Below, piece after piece: positions 9,761-19,274 of a DNA stretch of 64,000 nucleotides; positions within the stretch are counted from its first letter, which is position 1; each line of letters begins with the position of its first letter. The notes beneath the pieces are model-generated. The model saw only the letters and a list, made by a program, of their open reading frames with translations. It was not told where the DNA came from and ran no database searches. The stretch spans positions 248,001 to 312,000 of the forward strand of contig NZ_CP100647.1 of NCBI RefSeq assembly GCF_024266585.1, in the 5' to 3' direction. Source of the stretch: Xanthomonas sacchari. Its GTDB lineage: Bacteria > Pseudomonadota > Gammaproteobacteria > Xanthomonadales > Xanthomonadaceae. The position numbers and the translations under genes were made by a program.

Positions 9761-10216
9761 GTCGCGGGTGAAGCCGCTTCTACAGGTGCAGCGCACGCTC
9801 TCGTAGGAGCGGCTTCACCCGCAACAAGCGAAGCGGCGATGCGTGCGTTGGCCGAGACCGCGTCGGGACTGAAGTCCCTCCCACAAAGACCCCAGCCATC
9901 CGTGCGGCGGCTTCCCCTGTAGGCGAGGGCTTCAGCCGCGACAGGCGAAGCGGCAATGCGCGCGTTGACCGAACCGGGTCGGGACTGAAGTCCCTCCCAC
10001 AAGTACCCCAGCCATCCCGCGGCAGCTTTCTCCGTAGGAGCGGCTTTAGCCGTGACAAGCGAAGCAGCGATGCGTGCGTTGACCGAAATCGCGTCGGGAC
10101 TGAAGTCCCTCCCACAGAGAGCCCAGCCATCCGTGCGGCGGCTTCCCATGTAGGAGCGGGCTTCACCCGCGACAAGCGAAGCGGCAATGCGTGCGTTGAC
10201 CAAACCCGCGTCGGGA
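9761..10216. repeat. Array of ~116-bp tandem units built from REP-like hairpins
   Basis: Units begin at 9803, 9919, 10034 and 10150 (spacing 116, 115, 116); the fourth is truncated. Each unit holds one CGGCT/AGCCG-type hairpin, a linker reading roughly AGCGAAGCGGCAATGCGTGC, and one inverted GGGACT/AGTCCC-type hairpin. An inverted single element precedes the array at 9761. The 9559-10315 spacer contains no gene that I can support. Confidence 0.88.
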
Positions 10217-10315
10217 AATGAGTCGGTTCCATATCGCAGCGCTGCCCCGCGCCGCGAAACCCGCAGCGCCAGCGCCTTTACGATTCCCCAATCCCCATTC
10301 CCCAATCCCGGCTTT

Positions 10316-11338
10316 TCACCGCCTCACATCGAACCGCGTCGCCCCCACGCAAGCCTGCACCTCGGCCTCGCTCAGCGCCAGCACGTCGCCGGGCAGCGAG
10401 TGCTTGAGGCAGCCGGCGGCCAGGCCGAAGCGGATCGTGGCGGTGTCGTCCCACCCCTGGCTCAACCCGTGCAGCACGCCGGCGGCGAAGGCGTCGCCGC
10501 CGCCGATGCGGTCGACGATGCCGCTCAGCTCCTCGGCCGGCGCGTGCGCGACGCCGCCGGCGCGGCGCAGCAGCATCGCGCCCAGGCTGTGCCGGTCCAC
10601 GCTGTGCGCCACGCGCTGGGTGCAGGCCATCGCCTGCAGCTGCGGGAAGGCGGCAAAGGCGTCGCGCGCGCCGGCCTCCACCCGCGCCTGCACGCTGTCC
10701 TGCGGATAGCGGTGGCCCAGCACCACCTCCAGGTCGCGGTGGTCGGCGAACAGCACGTCCGCCTGGGCCAGCAGCTGTCGCAGGATGCCCGGCGCGTCGC
10801 CGTGCCAGGCCTCCCACAGCTTGGGACGGTAGTTGCCGTCGAACGACACCCGCACCCCGGCCGCGCGCGCCGCCTGCGCCGCGGCCAGCGCCGCCGCCGC
10901 GCCGGGCTCGCCCAGCGCCGGGGTCACCCCGGACAGGTGCAGCCACTGCGCGCCTTGCAGCAGCGTCGGCCAGTCGTGGCGGTCGCCGGCATCCTGCGCG
11001 AAGGCCGAGCCGGCGCGGTCGTAGGTGACTTCGCTGGGCCGGTGCCCGGCGCCGGTGCTGAGGAAATACAGGCCCATGCGCCCGGGCACGAAGCGGATGC
11101 CGCCGGTGTCCACGCCATGCCGCCGCAGTTCGCCGGCCGCGGCCTGGCCCAGCGGGTTGTCCGGCAGCACGCTGACCACGGAGACGGCATGGCCGAAATG
11201 CGCCAGCGCCACGCCGACGTTGGCCTCGGCGCCGCCCACCTGCACCTCCAGCCGCGGCGTCTGCAGCAGCCGTTCGTGGCCGGGCGCGCCCAGGCGCAGC
11301 AACAGTTCGCCGAAGCAGACGAAGCGGGAAGCGGTCAT
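10316..11338 (-). CDS. kdgK: 2-keto-3-deoxygluconate kinase (PfkB family)
   Basis: A 340-residue ribokinase-family sugar kinase. It has the N-terminal FVCFGELLLRL and GGAEANVGVALAHFG segments and the PfkB signature IGGGDAFAAGVLHG near residue 290, whose Asp is the catalytic base. KdgK phosphorylates 2-keto-3-deoxygluconate to KDPG for the Entner-Doudoroff aldolase. Assignment to KDG rather than another sugar rests on the N-terminal pattern and on the operator shared with the kdu genes at 49-51 kb. It diverges from the TonB receptor at 11636. Confidence 0.8.
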   Translation of the reverse strand: MTASRFVCFGELLLRLGAPGHERLLQTPRLEVQVGGAEANVGVALAHFGHAVSVVSVLPDNPLGQAAAGELRRHGVDTGGIRFVPGRMGLYFLSTGAGHRPSEVTYDRAGSAFAQDAGDRHDWPTLLQGAQWLHLSGVTPALGEPGAAAALAAAQAARAAGVRVSFDGNYRPKLWEAWHGDAPGILRQLLAQADVLFADHRDLEVVLGHRYPQDSVQARVEAGARDAFAAFPQLQAMACTQRVAHSVDRHSLGAMLLRRAGGVAHAPAEELSGIVDRIGGGDAFAAGVLHGLSQGWDDTATIRFGLAAGCLKHSLPGDVLALSEAEVQACVGATRFDVRR

Positions 11339-11407
11339 GGCGGGGCGGGTCCGGGCGGCCGAAGGGACGCCAAGCATGCCGTGAAACGCGCGTGTCGGCC
11401 AGATGAA

Positions 11408-11425
11408 CTGACCATCGGTGTCATT
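11408..11425. promoter_or_regulatory. Putative uronate-regulon operator (kdgK side)
   Basis: Read on the minus strand this is AATGACACCGATGGTCAG; TGAC and GTCA form the palindrome ends of TGACCATCGGTGTCA. Ten bases (AATGACACCG) are identical to the sites at 11566, 43193 and 49124. It lies 70 bases before the kdgK start. Confidence 0.6.
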
Positions 11426-11565
11426 TTTGTGCGCAGCCAGGCCTTTCGCCACTGTCCGCGGTCGCGATCCTGCGCTATGTCATTGACAAAAAAGACCATT
11501 CGGCGAGTGGGTACTCTGTTGCGCTGCAAGATGCCGCGATGTTTCGCAACTGTTAACGTTGTTTT

Positions 11566-11582
11566 TGACTAGCGGTGTCATT
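11566..11582. promoter_or_regulatory. Putative uronate-regulon operator (TonB receptor side)
   Basis: TGACTAGCGGTGTCA followed by TT; on the minus strand it reads AATGACACCGCTAGTCA. It has the same TGAC-N7-GTCA layout as the site at 11408 and lies 54 bases before the receptor start codon, a position suited to repression. Confidence 0.6.
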
Positions 11583-11635
11583 CGCGACAACGCCCGCAGT
11601 TCCACGCCGTCATGTAACCCTTGGGAGGGGAGGAC

Positions 11636-14410
11636 ATGCAATCACGTACCGAACGCCGGAAGACACCGGTTACCTTGCTCGCGCTGTCGATCGGCCTGGC
11701 CCTGCAGGCCGGCGCCCTGCAGGCGCAGGAAGCCCCGGCGCAGGCGCCGGCCACGGCCTCCGCCGATGCCACCACCGAGCTCGATACCGTCGTCGTCACC
11801 GGCTACCGCGCCAGCGTGGAGAAGGCGCTGGACATCAAGCGCGCCGAGAAGGGCATGGTCGACGCCATCGTCGCCGAGGACGTGGGCAAGTTCCCCGACA
11901 CCAACCTGGCCGAGTCGCTGCAGCGCATCCCCGGCGTGGTCATCACCCGCGACGCCGGCGAAGGCCGCAACATCTCCGTGCGCGGCCTCGGCCCGGACTT
12001 CACCCGCGTGCGCATCAACGGCATGGAGGCGCTGACCACGGTCGGCGCCAGCGACCAGAGCGGCGGCACCAACCGCGGCCGCGGCTTCGACTTCAACGTG
12101 TTCGCCTCGGACCTGTTCACCCAGATGGTGGTGCGCAAGACCGCCTCGGCCGACGTCGAGGAAGGCTCGCTGGGCGCCACGGTCGACCTGCGCACCGCGC
12201 GGCCGTTCGACTACGACGGCTTCACCTTCGCCGCCAACGGCCAGGCCACCTACAACGGCATGTCGGAGAAGGCCGATCCGCGCATCGCCGCGCTGGTCGC
12301 CAACACCTGGGCCGACGGCACCTTCGGCGCGCTGATGTCGGTGGCCTATTCCGAGCGCCAGGTGCTGGAAGAGGGCAGCGGCACCACGCGCTGGGCCAAC
12401 GGCCCCAGCAACAACGGCTACAGCCCCACCTCGCCGTTCGCCGCGGCCAACAGCGCCAACGTGTTTAGCCCGCGCATCCCGCGCTACACGCAGATGGAGC
12501 ACAAGCAGAACCGCCTGGGCGTGACCGGCTCGCTGCAGTGGAAGCCCAGCGACAATACCGAGTTCTCGCTGGACGGGCTGTACTCGAAGATCGACGCCAA
12601 GCGCGACGAGCACTACATCGAGGCGATCAGCTTCAGCCGCGGTCGCTCGCAGAACGGCAAGCCGGAGATGATCGTGCGCGACGGCTACGTCGATCCGGCC
12701 TCCGGCGCGCTGCTGTACGGCCGCTTCGACAACGTCGACATCCGCTCGGAGAACCGCCACGACGAGTGGAACACGGTCTTCAAGCAGCTCACCCTGAGCG
12801 GCGAGCACCGTTTCAGCGACACCTTCAAGATCACCGGCGAGATCGGCACCTCCAGTTCCAAGCACCGGAACCCGATCCAGACCACGGTGATCATGGACAA
12901 GAACAACGTCGCCGGCTACAGCTACGACTACCGCAACAGCTACACCTCGCCGGTGTTCAACTACGGCATCGACCCGACCGCCGCCACCGGCTGGACCCTG
13001 GCCGAAGTGCGCATGCGCCCGCAGTCGGCCAACAACGACTTCGACACCGGCTCGCTGAACTTCGAGTGGAACCTGGGCCCGAACTTCACCCTCAAGGGCG
13101 GCGTGCTGGCCAAGAACTACGGCTTCGACACCAAGGAGTTCCGCCGCGCCTCCGAGACCAGCGTGCCGGCCTTCGCCACCGGCAACCGCATCGTGCCCAC
13201 CGACCTGGTCGCGCTGGCCGGGCTGAAGGGCATCGAGGGCACGCCGTCGAACTGGGCCGTGCCCGACCTCAACGGCATTGCCGATGCGCTGGACATCTAC
13301 AGCGGCAACGGCACCTGGGCGTTGGCCGAGCGCGCGGTCAACACCCGCAGCGTGGAAGAGAAGGACCGCGGCGCCTGGTTGATGGGCGACTTCGCCTTCG
13401 ACATCGGCGCGATCCCGTTCTCCGGCAACATCGGCGTGCGCTACGTGAAGACCAACCAGTCCTCCACCGGCTACGCCCTGGTCGGCGCGAACCTGATCAA
13501 CACCACGGTCGAGCGCGACTACAGCGACACCCTGCCGTCGCTGAACCTGGTCGCCGAGATCACCCCGGACTTCCTGATCCGCTTCGGCGCCGCCAAGGTG
13601 ATGACGCGGCCGGGCCTGGGCAGCCTGACCCCGGGCGTGACGGTCGCGGTGGCCGGCGGCGCGCGCACGGTCAGCGGCGGCAACCCGAACCTGGATCCGA
13701 TCCGCGCCAAGACCGCCGACCTCGGCTTCGAGTGGTACCTGCAGGAAGGCGCGATGCTGGGCCTGGCGCTGTTCTACAAGGACATCGACAGCTTCGTGCA
13801 GACCACGCGCACCATCGCCCCGTACTCCAGCAGCGGCCTGCCGGTCAGCCTGCTCGACGGCACCGGCGCGGCGGCCAGCGACGACTTCGTCTTCAGCGTG
13901 CCGCTCAACACGCCGGGCGGCAAGTTGAAGGGCGCCGAGTTCAACTACATCCAGCCCTTCAGCTTCCTGCCGGGCAAGTGGGCCAACTTCGGCACCCAGC
14001 TCAACTACACCTACGTGCAGTCGAAGATCCAGTACGTCACCGGCAGCGGCGCGCTGTCGTTCAACACCGACCTCACCGGCCTGTCGAAGAATGCGTACAA
14101 CGCCACGCTGTTCTACGAAGGCGAGCGCTTCAGCGGCCGCGTGTCGCTGACCCACCGCGACGGCTACCTGACCCAGGTGCCGGCCACCGAGACCGGCTTC
14201 GACATGCACGGCATGCGCGGCACCAATGTCGTCGACGCCAAGCTGACCTACAAGATCGACGAGAAGATCGACATCAGCCTGGAAGGGCAGAACCTGACCA
14301 ACGTGCCGTACTACGAGTGGGTGCAGACCAGCGCGGGCGGCGCGCAACTGCCGCTGACCTACAGCGAGACCGGCCGCCAGTACGCGATCGGGGTGCGCTA
14401 CAAGTTCTGA
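11636..14410 (+). CDS. TonB-dependent receptor (Xanthomonas/Caulobacter type)
   Basis: A 924-residue outer-membrane receptor. The ATG at 11636 follows GGGAGGGGAGGAC. It has a signal peptide (residues ~1-33, ending LQAQ), a TonB box-like DTVVVTGYRAS, then a plug domain with RIPGVVITRDAGEGRNISVRG and a 22-strand barrel ending YAIGVRYKF. The plug motifs match the large receptor subfamily expanded in Xanthomonas and Caulobacter for oligosaccharide uptake. Its position next to kdgK, under a shared operator, points to a uronate-containing oligosaccharide; the exact ligand is unknown. Confidence 0.9.
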   Translation: MQSRTERRKTPVTLLALSIGLALQAGALQAQEAPAQAPATASADATTELDTVVVTGYRASVEKALDIKRAEKGMVDAIVAEDVGKFPDTNLAESLQRIPGVVITRDAGEGRNISVRGLGPDFTRVRINGMEALTTVGASDQSGGTNRGRGFDFNVFASDLFTQMVVRKTASADVEEGSLGATVDLRTARPFDYDGFTFAANGQATYNGMSEKADPRIAALVANTWADGTFGALMSVAYSERQVLEEGSGTTRWANGPSNNGYSPTSPFAAANSANVFSPRIPRYTQMEHKQNRLGVTGSLQWKPSDNTEFSLDGLYSKIDAKRDEHYIEAISFSRGRSQNGKPEMIVRDGYVDPASGALLYGRFDNVDIRSENRHDEWNTVFKQLTLSGEHRFSDTFKITGEIGTSSSKHRNPIQTTVIMDKNNVAGYSYDYRNSYTSPVFNYGIDPTAATGWTLAEVRMRPQSANNDFDTGSLNFEWNLGPNFTLKGGVLAKNYGFDTKEFRRASETSVPAFATGNRIVPTDLVALAGLKGIEGTPSNWAVPDLNGIADALDIYSGNGTWALAERAVNTRSVEEKDRGAWLMGDFAFDIGAIPFSGNIGVRYVKTNQSSTGYALVGANLINTTVERDYSDTLPSLNLVAEITPDFLIRFGAAKVMTRPGLGSLTPGVTVAVAGGARTVSGGNPNLDPIRAKTADLGFEWYLQEGAMLGLALFYKDIDSFVQTTRTIAPYSSSGLPVSLLDGTGAAASDDFVFSVPLNTPGGKLKGAEFNYIQPFSFLPGKWANFGTQLNYTYVQSKIQYVTGSGALSFNTDLTGLSKNAYNATLFYEGERFSGRVSLTHRDGYLTQVPATETGFDMHGMRGTNVVDAKLTYKIDEKIDISLEGQNLTNVPYYEWVQTSAGGAQLPLTYSETGRQYAIGVRYKF

Positions 14411-14530
14411 GGCGTGCGTTCGCCGTTGCCGCGCTGCGGCATCGGCAACCCCGCGCTGCCCGCATACTCGCGGGTCGGGGAGGGAGATCGCCGCGCGCTG
14501 CATGGTGCGCGCCGATCGCAAAGGAGCGAG

Positions 14531-17500
14531 ATGAAACAGGCAATGTGCCGCAGCGCCATGCGCGCTGCGCGTGGTTTGGCCGCAATGGGTGTCTGGGGAT
14601 GGCAGCGCCTGGGGGCACATGCGATGCGATGCCTGACAGCCATCGACTTCGTACGCGCGTCATCGAATGTGCGGGCACCGCGCGTCGCGGCTAAAGCCGG
14701 TCCCACATGTGCGGTACTGCACTGTGGGAGCGGCTTTAGCCGCGACGCGCTGCACCGACACACGTCGACAAGGCAAGGCGTTACTTCATACGCCTCCAAC
14801 ACGCAGTGCACGCGCCGCATTGCACACCGCGTCATCCTGCTGTGCTCCCTCGCCTTGCCAGCGATCGCCACAGCCGCCACCCCCGAACTCCTCTTCCGCG
14901 TCTCCGCCGACAAAGGCCTGGACGCCGACGTCGCCCACGGCGACCCGCAGCCCAACTTCCGCGACAAGATCGCCCTGGTGCCCACCGGCGTGTCCGGGCA
15001 GGCGATCGAATGGGCCGACGACGGCGTGCTGTCCTGGAACGCCCCGGGCAACGTCTACACCCAACGCGGCACACTGTCGTTCTTCTGGCGTTCGCGCACC
15101 CCGGTGGGCGAAGCGCCGTTCGTGATCTTCCGCGTCGGCTACGCCGACCACACCAGCTGGGACATGGCGTGGCTGCGTATCGACTGGAACGGCCACGGCT
15201 TCGATGCCTTCGTCACCGACGCCAACCTGGCGCGCACCCGCGTCTCCTTCACGCTCGACAAGAACCCCGCGCCCAGCGCCTGGACCCACCTGGCCTTCGC
15301 CTGGGACGAGACCCGCGGCGTGCGCCTGTACGTGGACGGCAAGGAAGCCGCACGCGTGGACTGCACGCAGGCCTGCGCCGACGGCGGCTCGCTCGACTTC
15401 GACGCCGCGCTGGACCAGCTCGGCCTGGCCGCACGCGTGCTGGCGCCGCACCAGGTGCAGAGCCGCTACAACTTCCTGCGCGGCAGCGACGTCGACGAGA
15501 TCCGCGTCTACGACCGCATGCTCGATGCCGCCGGCGTCGCCGCGCTGGCCCGGCAACAGGAACCGCGCAGCGCCGAGGCCGTGCCCGACAGCGCCGCGCG
15601 CAACGCCTGGCTGCATCGCTTCGGCTGGGACCACGGCCGCGCCCCGCCGGCGCTGGACGCGCCGTCCACGCGCATCCGCAAGGTCGAGCTCGCCGATGCC
15701 AAGGACCTGAAGGAATGGATGTGGAAGGCGACCGACGGCATCGCCGAGACCACCTGGCCCGGCGTCTACAACCGCTCGCGCCTGCCCGGCCGCAACGACT
15801 ACTTCCAGCTGCCTGACTGGAACGTCTACGTCGAAGGCGGCAAGGCGCTGGACCTGGCCCTGCCCGACGAACCGTTCAACCGCATCGAACTGCGCGGCGC
15901 CGCCTACGGCCAGGCCACCTATGCCGCCGATGGCGCCACGCCTTCGCCGTTGTTCTCCCGCGCCCAGGGCACCGTGCGCAGTGTCGATCAGTTCGAACGC
16001 CGCCGCGGCGGCCACCTGCGTTTCAGCAACGTCGCCCAGGAAACCCCGATCCAGGAGATCTGGGCCTACGACGTCGGCGCCGGCGCCGAGCCGGCCAACC
16101 CAAGCGCCACGCTGCGCTACACCGTGCGCAGCGACATCGCCCCGGACTACGCCAACCTCGCCGCATTGCGCGCCTACATCGCCGGGCGCTACCCGCCGGA
16201 CGAGCGCAGCATCGTGGTCGCGCTGCCGAGCAAGGCGCCGTCGCGCAAGCGTGCCGACGACAAGACCGCGGTGCCGCCGCTGCCCATCGTGCACGTGCTC
16301 ATTCCGTCCAATCTCGGCGATGCGCCGGCCGCGCAGCCGCTGATGCGCAGTTGGTCGTACGGCTGGGAGAACATGCACGACGGCCTGGACGGCATCGCCA
16401 TCGACCTGCCGGCGCTGCAGCTGCCGGCCACGCACAACGGCCTGATCCCGCTCAACATCCGCGTCAAGGACCCCATCTGGCCGGGCCGCGACATGCTCGA
16501 CGTGTCGGTCTCGGTCGTGCCGGGACAGGCACGCACGCTGTGGCTGGACCTGCGCGACCGCATCCTCGGCGACGACAGCCTGATGCTCAGCATCGCCTCG
16601 GCCGCGCCCGGCTTCGACGCGCGCGCGCTGGATGGCGCGCAACTCCGCCTGCTGTTCAAGCCGCGCGAACAGGCCAAGGCCGAACACATCGCCGACCGCT
16701 TCAACCAGGTCAAGGACAACTGGGGCTTCCTGGTCGAGGAACACACCACCTCCAAGCGCCAGCGCCTGTACGCGCGCCTGGATGCCGACATCCACGACCT
16801 GCTGCGGGTGGACCCGGACAACGCGCTGGGCCGCCAATACTGGGCCGACATCAGCTACGGCAACCAGGGCCCGCTGCCGGTGCAACTGCCGCAGCCGCCC
16901 AAGGGCGTGCCGGGCTGGGCGTTCTGGCAGTTGGAAGACCTGAAGGCCACGCGCCGCTACATCAACTGGTGGATCGACGAACGCCAGGTCGACTACGGCG
17001 ATTTCGGCGGCGGCATCTCCGACGATTCCGACCTTACCCAGCAATGGCCCGGCGTCGCCCTGATGGGCGTGGACCCGGACAAGCTCAACGCTTCGCTCAC
17101 CGCCCTGTCCGACGCCAACTACCGCAACGGCATGTTCACCGACGGCCTCTCCACCATCGAGACCGACGAACTGCATTCCTACGAGGAGGGCATCAACATC
17201 AACAGCGCCATGCTCTACCTCAACTGGGGCGACCCGCTGACGGTGGAGCGGCTGATGCCCACGGTGAAGGCGTTCGACCGCATCATCCAGGTCAACCCGC
17301 AGGGCCACCTGCTGTTCGCCAGCAACTGGTTCGGCGGGCGCAAGGTCTACCGCGAACCGAACTGGCAGTGGCAAAAACCCTATTCGTTCCCGATCCTGCA
17401 CCCGGCGCTGCTGCTGGGCGGCTACAACGCCGACCCCAACAGCCGCCGCATCGTCACCGGCCTGGCCGACGGCTACCTGGCCCACGCCTACACCGACGCC

Positions 17501-18643
17501 AAGGGCCAGTGGGCGCTGCCCAACGAGATCAACTGGGCCACCGGCAAGACCCGCGGCGGCAGCCTGTTCGACGGCAGCGGCGGCCCTGACACCCTGCATA
17601 CCTTCTGGGCGGCGTACCGCTGGACCGGCGATGCGCGCTACCTCAAGGCCATCGACTACCGCGTCGCCAAGGCCGGCCCTGGCGGCCTGTCCATGCTCAA
17701 CGAAAACTTCCTCGACGTGCTCGACAAGCGCGACAGCTGGGGCGCCAGCCTGGTCAAGGCGGCAGCCGACGCCGACCCCGACGCCACCCCGGACTTCGCC
17801 CACCACGTCGCCTGGGAACAGACCGGCGACCCGCGCTGGCTGGAAACCCTGTACCGCGCCGAGACCCGCGACAAACTGCAGACCTTCTACATGAACACCG
17901 ATGGCCACTGGTGGAGCGACCGCGTCGAATCGCCCACCGTGAACCTGCAGCGCGCCCGCCTCGGCGGCGTCGCCCTCAAGCGCAACCAGACCTACCCCGG
18001 CCACACCGTCAGCTGGCGCTTCGCCGACCCGGAAGGCGCGGTGCAGGTGGCCCTACTGTTGCCGAAGCCGCGGCAGGATCGCTTTACCGTCATTGGCTAC
18101 AACACCAGCGGCAAGGTGCAGCGGGCGCAGATGACAGGGTGGAATGTCACCGCCGGGCAATGGCGCATGCGTGTGGGCGTGGATCGCGATGGCGATGGGA
18201 AGATCGATGGCAAGGCTGCCACCCGCGAGTTCGCGTTCGAGAAGAGCGGAGCGGTGGAGGTGGAGTTCTCGGCCGGCAAGACGGTGGTGATGGAACTCGA
18301 ACTGGTTGCGCCTGCCGCGGTGCCGGTCGAGCAGCGGCCGGATTTGGGGATCGGGCGTGGGGATGTGCGGGTGATAGGTGATGCCATCGAGGTGACCGTG
18401 CATAGCCTGGGGCACGTGGATGCGCCGGCGGGGTTTGTGGTGTTGGAGGATGCGCGGGGTCGGGAAATGGCGCGGGCGGCGTTTCCTGCGTTGGAGGCGC
18501 CGCGGGATTTGGAGCCGAAGACGGCGCTGGCGCGGCTGGTGGTGGCTGGTGGCGAGAGTGCCAAGGGAGGCCGAGTGCGCATCGTCACCGCGGGCGAAGT
18601 GGCCGAACTGACCCAGCGTAACAACGCGGGGGACGTGCCCTGA
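14531..18643 (+). CDS. Very large LamG-type secreted carbohydrate-active protein (candidate)
   Basis: The only start with a good ribosome site (AAGGAGCGAG) is the ATG at 14531, giving 1370 residues. A standard signal peptide (RRIAHR then VILLCSLALPAIATA) begins only at ~residue 95, and a REP-like repeat is translated as residues ~51-73, so the true start is uncertain. After the signal come a LamG/concanavalin-like domain (~113-340), a central ~600-residue region with DFGGGISDDSD (~824-834) and many Trp/Asp, resembling helical-toroid glycoside hydrolases or lyases, and a CARDB-like C-terminus. Downstream of the uronate-type TonB receptor, it may process a polysaccharide at the surface. No enzymatic activity is proven. 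Confidence 0.75.
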   Translation: MKQAMCRSAMRAARGLAAMGVWGWQRLGAHAMRCLTAIDFVRASSNVRAPRVAAKAGPTCAVLHCGSGFSRDALHRHTSTRQGVTSYASNTQCTRRIAHRVILLCSLALPAIATAATPELLFRVSADKGLDADVAHGDPQPNFRDKIALVPTGVSGQAIEWADDGVLSWNAPGNVYTQRGTLSFFWRSRTPVGEAPFVIFRVGYADHTSWDMAWLRIDWNGHGFDAFVTDANLARTRVSFTLDKNPAPSAWTHLAFAWDETRGVRLYVDGKEAARVDCTQACADGGSLDFDAALDQLGLAARVLAPHQVQSRYNFLRGSDVDEIRVYDRMLDAAGVAALARQQEPRSAEAVPDSAARNAWLHRFGWDHGRAPPALDAPSTRIRKVELADAKDLKEWMWKATDGIAETTWPGVYNRSRLPGRNDYFQLPDWNVYVEGGKALDLALPDEPFNRIELRGAAYGQATYAADGATPSPLFSRAQGTVRSVDQFERRRGGHLRFSNVAQETPIQEIWAYDVGAGAEPANPSATLRYTVRSDIAPDYANLAALRAYIAGRYPPDERSIVVALPSKAPSRKRADDKTAVPPLPIVHVLIPSNLGDAPAAQPLMRSWSYGWENMHDGLDGIAIDLPALQLPATHNGLIPLNIRVKDPIWPGRDMLDVSVSVVPGQARTLWLDLRDRILGDDSLMLSIASAAPGFDARALDGAQLRLLFKPREQAKAEHIADRFNQVKDNWGFLVEEHTTSKRQRLYARLDADIHDLLRVDPDNALGRQYWADISYGNQGPLPVQLPQPPKGVPGWAFWQLEDLKATRRYINWWIDERQVDYGDFGGGISDDSDLTQQWPGVALMGVDPDKLNASLTALSDANYRNGMFTDGLSTIETDELHSYEEGININSAMLYLNWGDPLTVERLMPTVKAFDRIIQVNPQGHLLFASNWFGGRKVYREPNWQWQKPYSFPILHPALLLGGYNADPNSRRIVTGLADGYLAHAYTDAKGQWALPNEINWATGKTRGGSLFDGSGGPDTLHTFWAAYRWTGDARYLKAIDYRVAKAGPGGLSMLNENFLDVLDKRDSWGASLVKAAADADPDATPDFAHHVAWEQTGDPRWLETLYRAETRDKLQTFYMNTDGHWWSDRVESPTVNLQRARLGGVALKRNQTYPGHTVSWRFADPEGAVQVALLLPKPRQDRFTVIGYNTSGKVQRAQMTGWNVTAGQWRMRVGVDRDGDGKIDGKAATREFAFEKSGAVEVEFSAGKTVVMELELVAPAAVPVEQRPDLGIGRGDVRVIGDAIEVTVHSLGHVDAPAGFVVLEDARGREMARAAFPALEAPRDLEPKTALARLVVAGGESAKGGRVRIVTAGEVAELTQRNNAGDVP
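14682..14749. repeat. Inverted pair of REP-like hairpins inside a reading frame
   Basis: Arms GCGTCGCGGCTAAAGCC and its complement around 14727-14749 enclose a short spacer. The core is the CTTTAG variant of the dispersed element. It lies between the ribosome site of the large LamG gene and its signal peptide and keeps the frame open. Confidence 0.85.
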
Positions 18644-18900
18644 GTTGATCGGGACTCACGTCAACGACGCGTCCTTGGGGAGCAGGCGCCTTCGCCTTGG
18701 AATGCTCCTGGCCGACAGCTGCATTTGTCTCCCCATAAAGTGTGACGCCGTGCTAGAACAGGATCGTCTGTGGGGAGAACGGACTTCCATCGGACCTGAT
18801 TGGACGGTTGCGCCTGCGGGGATGCGCGGTGCAGTGCGTCAGTCTGCAATGGGAAAGCTGGGACGCCACACAGGACGCAACATTTTCTAAGGGGAAATCG
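18644..18900. other. Spacer before the small secreted protein
   Basis: About 257 bases without a supportable gene; the G+C content starts to drop here. It presumably contains the promoter of the gene at 18901. Confidence 0.35.
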
Positions 18901-19110
18901 ATGTTTACCAAAGTCTCGATCATCGCGGCGCTGGCCGGCTTTGCCATCTGCCTGGCCGCCACATCTGTGGATGCACGTGTGCGTGCGTCTGGTTCACACC
19001 ACACGACCAGTCATGGCGGGCATTACGCGTCGGGCCATGGTTCTTCGCATAAGGGGGGGAGCTACCGTAGCTCGAGTACCAACAATCAATACCGCCGACA
19101 TAAACCTTGA
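18901..19110 (+). CDS. Small secreted His/Ser/Gly-rich protein
   Basis: A 69-residue protein with AAGGGGAAATCG before its ATG and a clear signal peptide (MFTKVSIIAALAGFAICLAA, cleavage near VDA-RVRA). The mature ~43 residues are rich in His, Ser, Gly and Tyr (SHHTTSHGGHYASGHGSSHK) with a basic end. The composition suggests metal binding or a disordered periplasmic peptide; no known family is recognised. It marks the last gene before the cassette array. Confidence 0.6.
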   Translation: MFTKVSIIAALAGFAICLAATSVDARVRASGSHHTTSHGGHYASGHGSSHKGGSYRSSSTNNQYRRHKP

Positions 19111-19121
19111 TTTCTAATCAA
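19107..19121 (+). terminator. Weak terminator-like hairpin
   Basis: TTGATT-TCT-AATCAA forms a perfect 6-bp stem that includes the stop codon of the small secreted protein. There is no T-run after it, so terminator function is uncertain. Confidence 0.3.
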
Positions 19122-19202
19122 AGAGGTTAATGGCAAAGATATAAGTTGAGTGAAGCCGTCGAAGTTGAATGGTTTATACGCCGTTTTCGCTTTTCTAAAA
19201 AT

Positions 19203-19260
19203 GCACTCTGACCACGATTTTATTTACGCCGCGTTTAGGTGGTCCAAGAGTAGTTAGTGC
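19203..19260 (+). other. Degenerate attC-like recombination site (left edge of cassette array)
   Basis: GCACTCT-GACCAC on the left pairs imperfectly with GTGGTC-CA-AGAG and AGTGC on the right, leaving extrahelical bases as in attC hairpins. The right end AGTAGTTAGTGC resembles the right end of the site at 21481 (AGTAGTTAGAAC). The GTTAGTG core deviates from GTTRRRY. It sits 14 bases before the first cassette gene. Confidence 0.5.
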
Positions 19261-19274
19261 TCAGGAGGAAAGAC

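Noticed and set aside
9803-10216. 116-bp periodic array as a CRISPR
   Set aside because: The whole unit repeats, including the between-hairpin sequence, so there are no unique spacers.
11472-11517. TTGACA followed by TACTCT as a sigma70 promoter
   Set aside because: The spacing is ~23 bases, too long for a functional pair.
14786-18004. A ~1070-residue minus-strand frame opposite the LamG gene
   Set aside because: It is Val/Ala/Gly/His-rich without domains, a typical shadow of a GC-rich gene.
19203-19260. Site as attI of a complete integron
   Set aside because: No integrase gene lies upstream; the two genes to the left are chromosomal-type. Treated as a degenerate attC instead.
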